This document shows positions 17,696 to 27,243 of a stretch of 64,000 nt of DNA, piece by piece. The position numbers were made by a program, and so were the translations under genes. The stretch comes from JBBATK01 sp044228285 (GTDB lineage: Bacteria > Bacteroidota > Ignavibacteria > Kapaibacteriales > NICIL-2), in the NCBI GenBank assembly GCA_044228285.1, contig JBGAVD010000006.1:62001-126000 (forward strand), given 5' to 3'. Positions within the stretch are counted from its first letter, which is position 1, and each line of letters opens with the position of its first letter. The notes under the pieces are model-generated. The model saw only the letters and a program-made list of their open reading frames with translations, made no database searches and was not told the origin of the DNA.

Positions 17696-18916
17696 CTACC
17701 AGTGTAGAACGGCAAACGTCAATCTCCTACTCGTGGTTTTACTATTCAATATCAGTATGTAGATGCCGTTATTCAAGTCTCGACAATCAACACGCGATTG
17801 TGCAACGCCGTCGTATACAAGCGTTCCAAGCATATCAACGACTTGCATTTGCACGTCATTCAACTGAGTTTCATGAGGTACTACTAAGTATTCACTAGCT
17901 GGATTGGGATATACACCCATCACGCCCTGATCGCTTTGCAGCACATCAGTTCTTGAGTCACCTCCTCGCACGCAGATCACTGCATGTTTGAGTGTCTTGG
18001 GATCATAGGAACTCAAACCGAAGGACCTCATGTCAACAAACCAGGCATTCGCGCTTTGTTTGTACTGAGCAGTGGAGGACCAGTAGCGAGTTGATAGTGT
18101 ATTGACAAAGAGGTTTGTATACATGGCCGGCGCATTACGGGTACGGTCAACGATGCTGCACAGCTCTTTAACGTTTGGCAAACGCCAGTCGCTATGTCCG
18201 GCAGCCGTGAGGTTCTCTGCAGTACTCAATGCTTGCTCCCAACTGAGGGTGTCCGTCGAGAGTACCTTCTGCCACATCAAGTCCGTTAGCTTGTCGCTGA
18301 TGGTACCGTCTCCGTTGTCAACGAAGTGATCAACCACGGGAACAGCGTTGGCATCGCGCACAGCTCGCACATGAAATTTCTTGTTACCGCCAGCACTAAT
18401 CGTTTCTGTTTTCTGGTGCGCTCCGGATCCTCCTCCACTATTCGTCACCCATACTTTGTTGGCGTCGTTGTATTGTCGCTCGGAGGTCCACCAATATTCA
18501 GCAGAGGCTGCACTAAACACCGACACATCCATTGCGGGATTCAATCGATCGAGATTTACGATGCTTAGTGCCTCAAGAAGGGTTGGGAGACGCCAGTTGG
18601 TGTAGCCGGCGAGACTAAGCGTGTCGACGTATGTCTGCGCGCTCTCGACCGACATCTCACCGCCGTCTTCTCTCTGCCACATGAGTGTCGTCACGGTATC
18701 CGTCACTGTTCCATCACTATGCACTTGATAGACCGGCATGTTGATGCGATAATCACTGTCTTCACCAAAGGTTGCAGTATTATTCGTGGTCTGTCCACTA
18801 TCTGGCCAACGCACCATGCTTTTGGCTACTTGCTGCGCAGAAAGGTCTAATGAGCACAGACCGAACGCTACGAGCACTATGATAGATATTGGACGAAAGA
18901 GCTGTTGATCGAACAT
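17696..18916 (-). CDS. T9SS-exported protein with two Lcl (DUF1566) domains
   Basis: This 406-residue exported protein has a signal peptide at 1-27 (LSA|QQ). Two Lcl/DUF1566 domains follow at about 60-190 and 195-330. Each carries the family pattern: LMWQ, then a W- or A-rich helix, NWRLPTLLEALSIV or DWRLPNVKELCSIV, then YWWTS or YWSSTAQY, and a C-terminal VRAVR or VICVRGG strand. The final 70 residues are a T9SS sorting domain (VYPNPASEYLVV). Lcl domains occur in bacterial adhesins, including the collagen-like Lcl protein of Legionella, and are related to the C-type-lectin-like fold. Surface adhesion is the likely but unproven role. Confidence 0.88.
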   Translation of the reverse strand: MFDQQLFRPISIIVLVAFGLCSLDLSAQQVAKSMVRWPDSGQTTNNTATFGEDSDYRINMPVYQVHSDGTVTDTVTTLMWQREDGGEMSVESAQTYVDTLSLAGYTNWRLPTLLEALSIVNLDRLNPAMDVSVFSAASAEYWWTSERQYNDANKVWVTNSGGGSGAHQKTETISAGGNKKFHVRAVRDANAVPVVDHFVDNGDGTISDKLTDLMWQKVLSTDTLSWEQALSTAENLTAAGHSDWRLPNVKELCSIVDRTRNAPAMYTNLFVNTLSTRYWSSTAQYKQSANAWFVDMRSFGLSSYDPKTLKHAVICVRGGDSRTDVLQSDQGVMGVYPNPASEYLVVPHETQLNDVQMQVVDMLGTLVYDGVAQSRVDCRDLNNGIYILILNSKTTSRRLTFAVLHW

Positions 18917-18994
18917 GTTGATGCATTGGAATTAACAGTTAACAGCAGCACGGAACGCGATGCACTTTGAAAAGACTCTTGAGAAGAAGCCCCC

Positions 18995-19579
18995 TTATAT
19001 CCACAAGAGCATTGCTCGCTCTATGCACCAAAATAATGCGATGGCTGCTACAGCACTGTTTATTGGACGCAGAAGGGTTGAGGTTTCCTTGCGCAGCAGC
19101 GTCCACAACGCAAGGAGCGTCGCGCTACAGAGGATGACAACGACTTGCGCAAGTTCAACGCCAATATTGAAGCCAACCAGTGTTGGAGCGAGCTCGCTGC
19201 CACTCAGACCTAGGTTTGCCAAACCAGTTGCAAAGCCGAGTCCGTGGAAAAGCCCAAACGCAAAGATCATCAATCCTCGCAGCCACTTCGTTGCTGACTG
19301 CGCTTCCAAAGTGGTATTGCTGAGATTCATCAGCGCAATAACAACTATGGAAAGTGCTATTATTGGCTCAACAATGTGACTGGAAACATGCACGAATCCC
19401 AATGTTGATAAAGCGAGAGTGCAGCTATGCGCAAGTGTAAAAATGGAACAGAGTACGAGACTGCTTCGCAAGCGCGCCGTCATGAGCGTCAGCGAAAGAA
19501 TAAACAGTATATGATCAATGCCGCGCGGTAGCACATGCATGAATCCTTGGACAGCCGATGTTTCAAAGAGTGTTCCCAT
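18995..19579 (-). CDS. HupE/UreJ family membrane protein
   Basis: This is a polytopic membrane protein of 194 residues with six or more helices. HupE/UreJ-type landmarks are visible: GFMHVLPRGIDHILFILSL at the start, AHSCTLALSTLGF in the second helix, EPIIALSIVVIALMNL, and FGLFHGLGFATGL with conserved histidines. The family includes proposed nickel or other metal transporters. The ATG at 19579 begins one nucleotide after the stop of the YHYH gene; an ATG at 19606 would overlap it by 26 nt. The tight junction implies co-transcription and probably translational coupling with the YHYH protein, suggesting a shared, possibly metal-related, task. Confidence 0.83.
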   Translation of the reverse strand: MGTLFETSAVQGFMHVLPRGIDHILFILSLTLMTARLRSSLVLCSIFTLAHSCTLALSTLGFVHVSSHIVEPIIALSIVVIALMNLSNTTLEAQSATKWLRGLMIFAFGLFHGLGFATGLANLGLSGSELAPTLVGFNIGVELAQVVVILCSATLLALWTLLRKETSTLLRPINSAVAAIALFWCIERAMLLWI

Positions 19580-19580
19580 G

Positions 19581-21188
19581 CTATTCAATGAATAACTTCT
19601 TGACATAGGTCTTACGTACGGTGCTCAAGCAGTAGAGATACAATCCCTTGCCCAAACCGCTGAGTTCAATCTGCTCTTCGAAATTCTGTGCGCTATACAC
19701 ACGCTCACCTGCGCAATTGTACAAGCTCACAGATTGCACGGTAGTTGCGGGGATACTACTCCCGAGTTGTACTCGACACCGCGCACTCGCTGGGTTTGGG
19801 AGGAGATGAAGGTCAACACTCAGGTCTTCATTGTCATCGACGCCGCTTACACTCAAGCACGGGGCCGAACTCTTATATGTCGAAGTTGTGGTAGAGCCAT
19901 TGGGACTTATGAAGTTGAAGGTATAGTTGCCGTTAGCAGTCCATGAATAAGCAACCTTGTAAGTACCTCCGTTGAGAGTATAACTCAACGTATATCCCAT
20001 CGTTCCATTCGGCGTACAATCAGTGATCACCGCACCTTTGAGCGGCGTGAGTGATGGGCGCACAGGATGCGCAGCTGCTTGTGGAACAATTTGATGCGTG
20101 GTGTCTTCAGTCACTTGTCCCACCATTGTTGCAACCATATATGGTTTTGCTTGCGTTCCATGATAGTGATATACACCATCATTACCGAGGTGCCCGTGAT
20201 TAGCATCGAGTGATTGCATCGCCGTTCCATCAGGTTCATACGCTCCATACACAGCAAAGCCATCGAGGGCAAAAGCAATGGGAAGTGTTTTTGGACTCGT
20301 GCCATACAGGTGTAATGGAGCAACGTGGTAGTGGTAATCGTCGGCGCGGCCGCAGTGCCCGCCCCAGTTATCCAACTGCCCATCGACCAAAGCATCCACC
20401 CCTGTGTTTGTATAAGGATTAAAAATGGATATGCCATTCACCGCCAAAGCAATTGCTCCGCGCGAGAAATGATCGGCATTCACAGGAATCGGGCTCGCCG
20501 ACATCACTGGGTTCAGAGGAATACTCCATGCATTGCTTCCTGTGTAGCACTGCGGTAGCGGCACTTGCTGCTGCCAACCCGTAATGCCAGCCATCATTGG
20601 GTGCTCCGGAATACCATTGTTTTCAACGAGGTAGTATTGTGTGTTCCACGAGGTAACAAGGTGTTTTTTGTACGGCGCAAATGCGGAATCGAGAAAGGCA
20701 GTGCTAGTCTTTGATAGACGCAGCGCAACGCGTTCACGAAAGCCATAGAAGCTTGCGATGGTGGCAATTAGACCAAGCGTCAACACCAATCGACGTTGCT
20801 TGTATGAGAGCAATGTTAGTGCGAGCACAAGGGCTACGAAGACGAATCCAAGCATCTGTGCAAGGATTTGTTCATCGCTAACTTTTGCGCTACTCAGCTC
20901 CGAGTTGAATTCACGATTGATGGTTGCGATGCGTGCGTATCGCTGAAGCACATACTGCTGATCAGCATCGCAGAGATCACTGAGTTGTACTCGTTGAATA
21001 TGCGTAGCATCAATCTCTAAACTCACGTTTTGGTCTTTCAACATGAGCAGCGAGGCTTGTAGCGCTGTGCCATTGCGCAGGGTCCACGAGCGGACGGCAA
21101 TCGTGCCAATGCCGGCTGTGTGGGCATGCAGGACACTACCAACGCACAGGATGGCAATGATGAGGCAGAGAGTGAATCGAGTTTTCAT
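19581..21188 (-). CDS. YHYH protein with SHD1-like domain and T9SS tail
   Basis: This 535-residue exported protein has a signal peptide (1-23, LHA). An SHD1-like module follows at about 30-85 (RSWTLRNGTALQASLL and VQLSDLCDADQQYV). Two hydrophobic helices lie at about 110-150. The YHYH domain spans about 170-390 and contains the name-giving clusters DDYHYH and GVYHYHGT plus GFAVYGAYEPDG. The last 75 residues form a T9SS sorting domain (LLPNPASARCRV). The His-rich clusters suggest metal binding, but the domain's function is unknown. Having internal membrane helices in a T9SS cargo is odd. It is coupled to a HupE/UreJ gene directly downstream. Confidence 0.87.
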   Translation of the reverse strand: MKTRFTLCLIIAILCVGSVLHAHTAGIGTIAVRSWTLRNGTALQASLLMLKDQNVSLEIDATHIQRVQLSDLCDADQQYVLQRYARIATINREFNSELSSAKVSDEQILAQMLGFVFVALVLALTLLSYKQRRLVLTLGLIATIASFYGFRERVALRLSKTSTAFLDSAFAPYKKHLVTSWNTQYYLVENNGIPEHPMMAGITGWQQQVPLPQCYTGSNAWSIPLNPVMSASPIPVNADHFSRGAIALAVNGISIFNPYTNTGVDALVDGQLDNWGGHCGRADDYHYHVAPLHLYGTSPKTLPIAFALDGFAVYGAYEPDGTAMQSLDANHGHLGNDGVYHYHGTQAKPYMVATMVGQVTEDTTHQIVPQAAAHPVRPSLTPLKGAVITDCTPNGTMGYTLSYTLNGGTYKVAYSWTANGNYTFNFISPNGSTTTSTYKSSAPCLSVSGVDDNEDLSVDLHLLPNPASARCRVQLGSSIPATTVQSVSLYNCAGERVYSAQNFEEQIELSGLGKGLYLYCLSTVRKTYVKKLFIE

Positions 21189-21298
21189 GTTCGTTCCTTA
21201 GTGTGTGCTTAGACACTCATTGTCATTGATCTTCAGCAGACTTTTCTTACGCGTGCGCGTTGTGGCGAGTTCCAAACCGTTCAGCAGCAACAAGCCAC

Positions 21299-23059
21299 TT
21301 AGTGACGAACGATGACGGTCATGCTTTGTCGACCGGCCTTTGACGTAACAAGCTCACAGATGTAGCTGCCTTCCGGAACCGCGACGCTATTGTCGTCTGT
21401 GCCATCCCACAACATCGTGAAGTTCCCGGCATCACAACACATGTTGTTGGCAAGGGTGCAGACTAGGCGACCTTCCGTGCTGAATACTCGTACGCTCAAC
21501 GATTGTGGTTCTTTGATGCTGAACTGGATATGTGCGGGACCGGCTGTTGGATTTGGGTACACGAGTTCGTCTGCATAGTCGCTATTCCAGAGAATAGGAA
21601 CGGAGCTGCTGAGCGAATCATAGCAGTTGCGCTTTCCGATGTAGTATGAAGCAGAGACGTCTTTGTTATGTCGTGTTGCGTTTTCGCTTGCGCTGAGATA
21701 CGCGCGCACGTAGTCGACCTTTACGCCTTCTGAGGAAACATTCACGCGGAGGTGTCCGGCGTTCGGAAGAATCGTTCCTTCAAAGTACCCATAGTCTTTT
21801 GCTTGATTCGCAGATTGGAAGTTAGGTAAGCTCGGTTGCGGACACTCCTGATAAATCAAACAGTCCTTTTTCTGTTGTCCGAAAAAATGGTCATGTCCAT
21901 GAAAGAATGCGGTAACGCGGTGTTCTGTCAATAACTCTTTAATCGGCTTGTACCAACCTGGTCTATTCGCTGCAAATCCCTCTGTACCATCTAAGTTCTT
22001 TCCACCCCATTCATAGAAGTTTGCAAACTCTACGCCACCACGACCATTAGGATCACCGCCGATTATCTGATGAGCAAACACAAAAGTGAATGGCGATGAG
22101 TTTGCTTCCAACGTGCGTTTGAGCCAATCATATTGCACCTTACCCAGTGTCCAACGCCAGCCATGGAGTGAGTCAGGTTTAGGAGAAGTGTACCAATAGG
22201 GATCGAGTACTATGAAGAGTGCATCGCCCCAATGCCATGCGTAGTAGTTCTCGCGTTGTCCGACGAAAGGATGCACGATGGTATCGCCAGTGTAGAAGTC
22301 ATTTGGTGCGGGATTTGGGAAGAACTTCTTACGATCATTCGTTCCCCAAACCGCAACGTTTTCTGTTTTGCCATTGAGGTTCCAACCAGATTCCCCTTCG
22401 TGATTTCCCAGGCTTATATACAGCGGTACACTGTGACAGATTCCTTCGTAAAAGGAGCGCAACAGGCGGGAGCGGGAAGTTACTGTATCGTGTGTTAGCT
22501 GTCCGGCGGTGTTCTTCAACTTATCCGACATCAAGAAGTCACCAAGATCAAGCATGAAGTCCGGTTGATCATCGAGTTGGTTTTGGAGACAGCGACGATA
22601 TAACGTTGAATCACTGTTTTCATCTAAGTGTGGATCGGCTTGAATGACAAAGTTGAAACTGGAACCTGCTTTGCGTGCTGTGTGGAAGGTGTGTTCCGGA
22701 CGCAGCGTGCTATCACTTGCACCCGGCTTGCGATAACAAACACGATAGTAATACATCGCATCAGCTAACAAGTTCTCGAGCAAGATCTTTGTGGAACTGT
22801 CTGCCAGGGCGCTTTGCCATGCGGTTTGCGTTGTGTACGCACCACTAGTCGTGCCAAAAAGCACCTTGATTTCTGCTTCCTCGTTAAACAGACAATGGAC
22901 AGTTATGCTATGATCTGTTGGTCGCGCAATCATCTCCGTATGACGCAACTTCTGCGACTGTGCAGCCTGTACGAGTATAAGGATCATTGCGAGATAGATC
23001 ACTATCGATAGCATCGAGAATGTGCTTCTTTGCTGTACCCGGCTGGTGATGGTCTTCAT
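21299..23059 (-). CDS. Secreted metallophosphoesterase, purple-acid-phosphatase-like (copy 2)
   Basis: This 586-residue exported protein has a signal peptide (about 1-36), an N-terminal FnIII-like domain typical of purple acid phosphatases (about 45-130), a calcineurin-like phosphoesterase domain (about 135-445) and a C-terminal FlgD/T9SS-like Ig domain (about 500-586, YPNPTAGPAHIQF and PEGSYICELV). Metal-ligand motifs are complete: ADPHLDEN, LDLGDF, LGNHEG, FAHQ and HGHDH. The reaction should be hydrolysis of phosphomono- or diesters outside the cell. It begins 23 nt after the end of its paralogue on the same strand; the two look like a tandem duplication and a shared transcript. Confidence 0.87.
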   Translation of the reverse strand: MKTITSRVQQRSTFSMLSIVIYLAMILILVQAAQSQKLRHTEMIARPTDHSITVHCLFNEEAEIKVLFGTTSGAYTTQTAWQSALADSSTKILLENLLADAMYYYRVCYRKPGASDSTLRPEHTFHTARKAGSSFNFVIQADPHLDENSDSTLYRRCLQNQLDDQPDFMLDLGDFLMSDKLKNTAGQLTHDTVTSRSRLLRSFYEGICHSVPLYISLGNHEGESGWNLNGKTENVAVWGTNDRKKFFPNPAPNDFYTGDTIVHPFVGQRENYYAWHWGDALFIVLDPYWYTSPKPDSLHGWRWTLGKVQYDWLKRTLEANSSPFTFVFAHQIIGGDPNGRGGVEFANFYEWGGKNLDGTEGFAANRPGWYKPIKELLTEHRVTAFFHGHDHFFGQQKKDCLIYQECPQPSLPNFQSANQAKDYGYFEGTILPNAGHLRVNVSSEGVKVDYVRAYLSASENATRHNKDVSASYYIGKRNCYDSLSSSVPILWNSDYADELVYPNPTAGPAHIQFSIKEPQSLSVRVFSTEGRLVCTLANNMCCDAGNFTMLWDGTDDNSVAVPEGSYICELVTSKAGRQSMTVIVRH

Positions 23060-23082
23060 TACAGATTGTGAAAGTTGATGTA

Positions 23083-24777
23083 TTATCGCAGAATACTAAT
23101 TGGTGTAACAGCGCGCTGGCGGTCGTCGATCATGGAGAGTAGATACATTCCGTTTGCAACTGCGCTTATGTCCATGAGAGAACTTATATCAGCAGCACTC
23201 ACGATACCGCGAGCTACTACTTCGCCATGGATATTGTAGAGCTCGAGTTGTCGGTTGTGATTGGTTGCGTCACTACAACGTACTTCGAGTTCATCGAGCA
23301 GTACCCGACAGCGCACGAGTGGCATTGCGTTTCTTGTGTATCCGTCAACACGTGTTGTGCGATGTTGCACTGTATAGCTATGGGCTACTTCTCGATTATG
23401 ATGTATGCCAGAAATAGTATCGGCGGGAAGGTATGCGCGTACAAAATCGACTGTAGCTGATGTTGGATTCACGTCAACCCGGATATGGCCTGTTCCGTCG
23501 AGCGTAAGGCCTTTGTATGCATCTGCATTTGCCAGCACACCTATGGTGTAGGTTGAATCGGCTGGCATTGGTACTTCTTGATAGACAATCCCGTCGAGTT
23601 CTTCGCGAGCGTAGAGGTGGTCGTGTCCTTGAAAGAAGATGTTCACGCCATATTTCACCATGAGTTGGTGGATGGGCATATCCCAGCCTGGACGCATCGT
23701 GTCGAATTTCCACTTTCCATTATCATAGCCACCCCATTCGAATCCCGGAGCTACAGCGATACCACCACGACCTTGTCCGCGGTTGTGGTGACAGAACACA
23801 AATTTGTGCGCTGCACTTGAGCCGGCAAGAGTTTGCTTGAGCCAGTCGTACTGAACTTTGCCGAGCGACCAATCCCAGTTCGTCGGTTTCTCGTTGACAT
23901 CGCAATCACGATAGACGTCAAGCACCACAAAGAGTGCGTCGCCCCAGGTCCATGCGTAGTAGTTCGCTGGGAGGTCAATGCCAAAACCTTCCGAGACAGC
24001 ATTGCCAGTGTAAAAGTTGTTGGGCATTGGATTTGGGTAATAGTATTTGCGCCAAAGCGTACCGTAGACGGCAATGTTGTTCGGCGGGTTTTGTTTGAGG
24101 TAGTAGCCGTTTTCTCCTTCGTGATTGCCGAGGCACACATAGAACGGCATGGAATGACATACAGCGCTCAAGTATTGCACATAGTCTTTGTGCAACGCTT
24201 TCATGTCGTCACTGGTGGTAGTAGTTGGCGTATGATCGTCACCGAAAATATCGCCGAGGCTTAACAGAAAGTCGGCGGAGTCGCGCGCTTCGTTGTCAAG
24301 CGTAATCTTATACATATCTCGCACACCTTTTTTGTCGTAGAGGTGTTCATCTGCTTCCACAAGAAAGCGGAACGAGGAGCCAGGACGACGCTGAGTGTGA
24401 AAGGTGTATTCACTCGTCGAGCTGTAGTTGCTTGAACCGTGGGTGGCGTAGTGAATTTGATAGAAGTATCGTGTGTCTGGTTTGAGATTAGTGAAAAGAA
24501 CCAAATCCGGAACGTTTGCCAAACTGGCTCGAGGAGGAATAGTGTCGGTGTATGTGCCGGCTTTGAGACCGTACACACATTCAAAGTCCATTGCTTGTGA
24601 GAACAGCACACTGGCAGTTACTGTGTTATCGGTCGGACGACCAAGGATGATCATTGGAGCTTGGGCGTCGAGCTGTACCGTGTTCGCAAAGAAAACCATA
24701 CAGAATGTACCAAGTAGTTTAGCGACGGTGTACAGAATATCGAGTTGTTGCTTCTGTGCGCGTAGAGCAAGAGCCAT
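23083..24777 (-). CDS. Secreted metallophosphoesterase, purple-acid-phosphatase-like (copy 1)
   Basis: This 564-residue protein is a paralogue of the gene just downstream. I chose the ATG at 24777 because it opens a hydrophobic signal segment ending QLDAQA; the frame runs on to 24885 with further ATG codons, so the start is uncertain. An FnIII-like domain (about 45-125) precedes a calcineurin-like domain (about 135-430) with EADEHLY in the first ligand loop, LGDIF, LGNHEG, CHHNRG and GHDHLY. The first loop reads D-E-H where the paralogue has D-P-H, keeping both ligands. The C-terminus is T9SS-type (ANGMYLLSM). The likely role is extracellular phosphoester hydrolysis. Confidence 0.85.
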   Translation of the reverse strand: MALALRAQKQQLDILYTVAKLLGTFCMVFFANTVQLDAQAPMIILGRPTDNTVTASVLFSQAMDFECVYGLKAGTYTDTIPPRASLANVPDLVLFTNLKPDTRYFYQIHYATHGSSNYSSTSEYTFHTQRRPGSSFRFLVEADEHLYDKKGVRDMYKITLDNEARDSADFLLSLGDIFGDDHTPTTTTSDDMKALHKDYVQYLSAVCHSMPFYVCLGNHEGENGYYLKQNPPNNIAVYGTLWRKYYYPNPMPNNFYTGNAVSEGFGIDLPANYYAWTWGDALFVVLDVYRDCDVNEKPTNWDWSLGKVQYDWLKQTLAGSSAAHKFVFCHHNRGQGRGGIAVAPGFEWGGYDNGKWKFDTMRPGWDMPIHQLMVKYGVNIFFQGHDHLYAREELDGIVYQEVPMPADSTYTIGVLANADAYKGLTLDGTGHIRVDVNPTSATVDFVRAYLPADTISGIHHNREVAHSYTVQHRTTRVDGYTRNAMPLVRCRVLLDELEVRCSDATNHNRQLELYNIHGEVVARGIVSAADISSLMDISAVANGMYLLSMIDDRQRAVTPISILR

Positions 24778-24962
24778 AGCGAAAAGGATAGGTTTGGAAG
24801 TTGAGTCTGTGGATAAGACGACATTTCTGAATGCATCTGGCGCACTGTGCGACATTTTTCTTTTCAGCGACTCATACAGCACCACTCAAGGAGAATTCGC
24901 GGTAACACATATAGCTGGCAGTGCTACGTCCCTCTGCTTTTCAGCTGCGCATCATGTGCGAT

Positions 24963-26210
24963 TCACTCTCCAGTCTCCACAACAAGCTTCTTGCTGATCC
25001 ACTCATGTGCGTTTAGTAGAAGTACATAGTATATACCTGGGACCGTTTGCGGAAGAGTAACGGTGGTGAAATCACGATCCAAATCAAGGACTATCTGACC
25101 GAGCATATTGACTATGACTAGTCGCTGCATATCCGCGACGGCATTGCGATCCTTGAACTCTAAGCAAAATTCTCGGCGTGTTGGATTCGGAATGATTCGG
25201 AGCTTGTCTCCGTCAGTGGCATCATGTACTGAGGAACTGGCAATGCCTATCATCTTCCGCACAATGACCAGGTTGTCGAGTATGACATTGGTGCTCCATA
25301 TGAACTCTGCGTCGTGAGTGGCGTCATCAAAGACTTGCGTGAAGTTGGTATAGGCAGGCTTATTGTCAACTCCAATCTCAGCATTGGTATATGTTGTTGC
25401 GTCTGGCCATTGTGTGGCATCAAAGTCAGAGCTCATCCAGTTGGTAGGCACAGGCCAATGAAGCGCATAGAACTGCGAGCCATTGGCGACGTCTTGAGTG
25501 CTGCAGTTGTTGGAGAGTCGGAGGTTGGCGACTTCAGTTGGGCACGTAAGATCGCTAATAGGTGATGTATAAAAGGTCTGTGCTTTCCAGCTCGCATCCG
25601 TGATATCAATCACTGCATTTGAAGCATCTTTGAACGCGGCAACTATTCCCCCATCTCCATAGTGATAGGCAAAGCCATTGCTATTTTCTGCTCCTAAGCC
25701 CAAGTGCTCCTCCCAATCAACGAGTAACAGCGCTACCAGAAATGGCTTACGAACGCGGAAGCGCACGATGCTTGAGTTGAATTGTGTGTAAGGAACTCTG
25801 TCTTTGCCAATTGCCACACCATTGACATACATTTCAAAGTAGTTGTCCGCAAAGATGAAGGCGGTGATGACTTCGCCATCTGGATCGACAGTGATTATAT
25901 CCGTTCCATCAAGTGAATTCAACGCAGCACTAACATTTGCAAAGGTTTTACCAGTGCAACTATTGTGCAAGTCAGAGGCAAAAGGAAAGCCAGGATCGGT
26001 GAAATGCGTGGCCGCTGGGACTGTCCATACGGTTTTGTCGAGTGCGACAATTGAGCCAACACCACCAATACGACCACCAGCGCAGTTGTATAAGTTTGCT
26101 GTCTCAGTCGTTGCTAAGCCCTGCGACACCGAAGCACTTCCTTTGTATTGGGCTTGAGTTGCGAAGCAACTCAAGAGCAGAGCAAGTCCTATGAGTAGTA
26201 TTCGATGCAT
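24963..26210 (-). CDS. T9SS-exported protein of unknown function
   Basis: I do not recognise the main domain. The 415-residue protein begins at the ATG at 26210 with a clean signal peptide (1-20, FATQA); the open frame continues upstream but only as antisense to the Spy-like gene tail. The middle contains two beta-sandwich-like segments: FADNYFEMYVNGVAIGKD (about 130-150), which resembles ligand-binding jelly-roll modules, and a second half rich in Trp and Asp. Four cysteines are scattered through the N-terminal half. The C-terminal 75 residues are a T9SS sorting domain (IIPNPTRREFCLEF and GIYYVLLLN). It lies 28 nt after the Spy-like gene, so it may belong to that sigma-factor operon. Confidence 0.8.
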   Translation of the reverse strand: MHRILLIGLALLLSCFATQAQYKGSASVSQGLATTETANLYNCAGGRIGGVGSIVALDKTVWTVPAATHFTDPGFPFASDLHNSCTGKTFANVSAALNSLDGTDIITVDPDGEVITAFIFADNYFEMYVNGVAIGKDRVPYTQFNSSIVRFRVRKPFLVALLLVDWEEHLGLGAENSNGFAYHYGDGGIVAAFKDASNAVIDITDASWKAQTFYTSPISDLTCPTEVANLRLSNNCSTQDVANGSQFYALHWPVPTNWMSSDFDATQWPDATTYTNAEIGVDNKPAYTNFTQVFDDATHDAEFIWSTNVILDNLVIVRKMIGIASSSVHDATDGDKLRIIPNPTRREFCLEFKDRNAVADMQRLVIVNMLGQIVLDLDRDFTTVTLPQTVPGIYYVLLLNAHEWISKKLVVETGE

Positions 26211-26238
26211 GCGTTGAGTCCTCGCTGTAAAGCAATAG

Positions 26239-26865
26239 TTAGTGAGGAGCGTTGTTCGGACGATCGTCACGTGGACGTTCGTTGTCGTCTTGACGACCTG
26301 GCGGACGACCATCACTGCGACGACGTCGATCGTCACGTCCCCCATAGCCTCGCTTGCCATGTCGCGGATTCGGTCGAAAGTAGTCGCGAATATCTTTCAC
26401 GAGTCTTTCAAACTTCTTCGCTTGTTCTTTTGTACAGATTTCTTTGAAGGCCTTGGCTTGATCGTAGCGTAGCATTTCCATTGCATACTCATTGTCGGCC
26501 ACGCGTCGAGCCAATGCTTGCACAAGAGCATCATCTGTTGAGGCATGGAACATCGATGCATTCATGGAGTCGCGCTCATCGCGGATGTGTTGTGAAAGCT
26601 CACGTTCCTTTATGCGAAAGTCAGCGCGCAATTGTTCTATTCGTCGACATTGGTCATCTGTGAGATTCAGTTCAGACTTGAGCACATCAGAAAGCTCAGC
26701 TTTTTCCTCGGTCGCAGGACGTTGCTCTTCGCGTTGAAGTTGCGCACTCGGCACATCATTGTGTTTCCATTCTTGCCATACTATTGCCCCAACAATGCAA
26801 GCATTAATCAGGACCAAGGCCATGACTAAGCGGAGTAATGTTCGATTTTGTTGAATAATATCCAT
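26239..26865 (-). CDS. Membrane-anchored Spy/CpxP-like (LTxxQ) protein
   Basis: This 208-residue protein has one N-terminal membrane helix (about 12-32), a periplasmic helical domain with the Spy/CpxP/ZraP-type motif LTDDQ (about residue 68) and a second partial motif CTKEQAKKF, then a low-complexity Arg/Asp/Gly/Pro tail of about 45 residues. The family includes periplasmic chaperones and metal sensors such as CnrX. It is the third gene of a tight set with an ECF sigma factor and a short membrane protein (12 and 46 nt gaps). That layout resembles CnrYXH, where such a protein senses a periplasmic signal for the sigma factor. The basic-acidic tail is unusual and of unknown role. Confidence 0.8.
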   Translation of the reverse strand: MDIIQQNRTLLRLVMALVLINACIVGAIVWQEWKHNDVPSAQLQREEQRPATEEKAELSDVLKSELNLTDDQCRRIEQLRADFRIKERELSQHIRDERDSMNASMFHASTDDALVQALARRVADNEYAMEMLRYDQAKAFKEICTKEQAKKFERLVKDIRDYFRPNPRHGKRGYGGRDDRRRRSDGRPPGRQDDNERPRDDRPNNAPH

Positions 26866-26876
26866 AGAGCTCTACA

Positions 26877-27197
26877 TCAGTGTGATTGAATAAGGAACTC
26901 TTTAGCAATAGCGGAGTAGGCTGCAGCCTGTGCTTCTGTGTAGTCCGGCGTTGAAGGCGCATCATGCCGTAACACTTGCTTTGCGGCCCATATGTTCGCG
27001 ATGACCACCAGGCAGAGACTCAAGTTGGTCAGCAACGCACGAGTTTGCGACGGCTTGCGCGAACTCCTCTCCTGTGCACGTTGAAGCAGCGTCGAAGTCC
27101 ATTCGTCACGCACAGCCAAGCTTGGTAACTGCTCGAATTCTTCCAAGCTTTCGCGCAGAAGTTGTTTGTTGATCGTAGTGTGTTTTGAGTGTTTCAT
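26877..27197 (-). CDS. Small single-pass membrane protein, possible anti-sigma factor
   Basis: This 106-residue protein has a charged cytoplasmic N-terminus of about 55 residues (ESLEEFEQLPSLAVRDEW), one membrane helix (about 57-73, LTNLSLCLVVIANIWAA) and a short outer tail. No sequence family is recognised. Position between an ECF sigma gene (46 nt upstream) and a Spy-like gene (12 nt downstream), together with its size and topology, fits a short anti-sigma factor. This is inference from context; the typical zinc-binding ASD motif is absent. Confidence 0.6.
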   Translation of the reverse strand: MKHSKHTTINKQLLRESLEEFEQLPSLAVRDEWTSTLLQRAQERSSRKPSQTRALLTNLSLCLVVIANIWAAKQVLRHDAPSTPDYTEAQAAAYSAIAKEFLIQSH

Positions 27198-27243
27198 GAG
27201 AGTCTTAGTGTATTGGACGATTAATTAAGATAGAACTAGCGCT

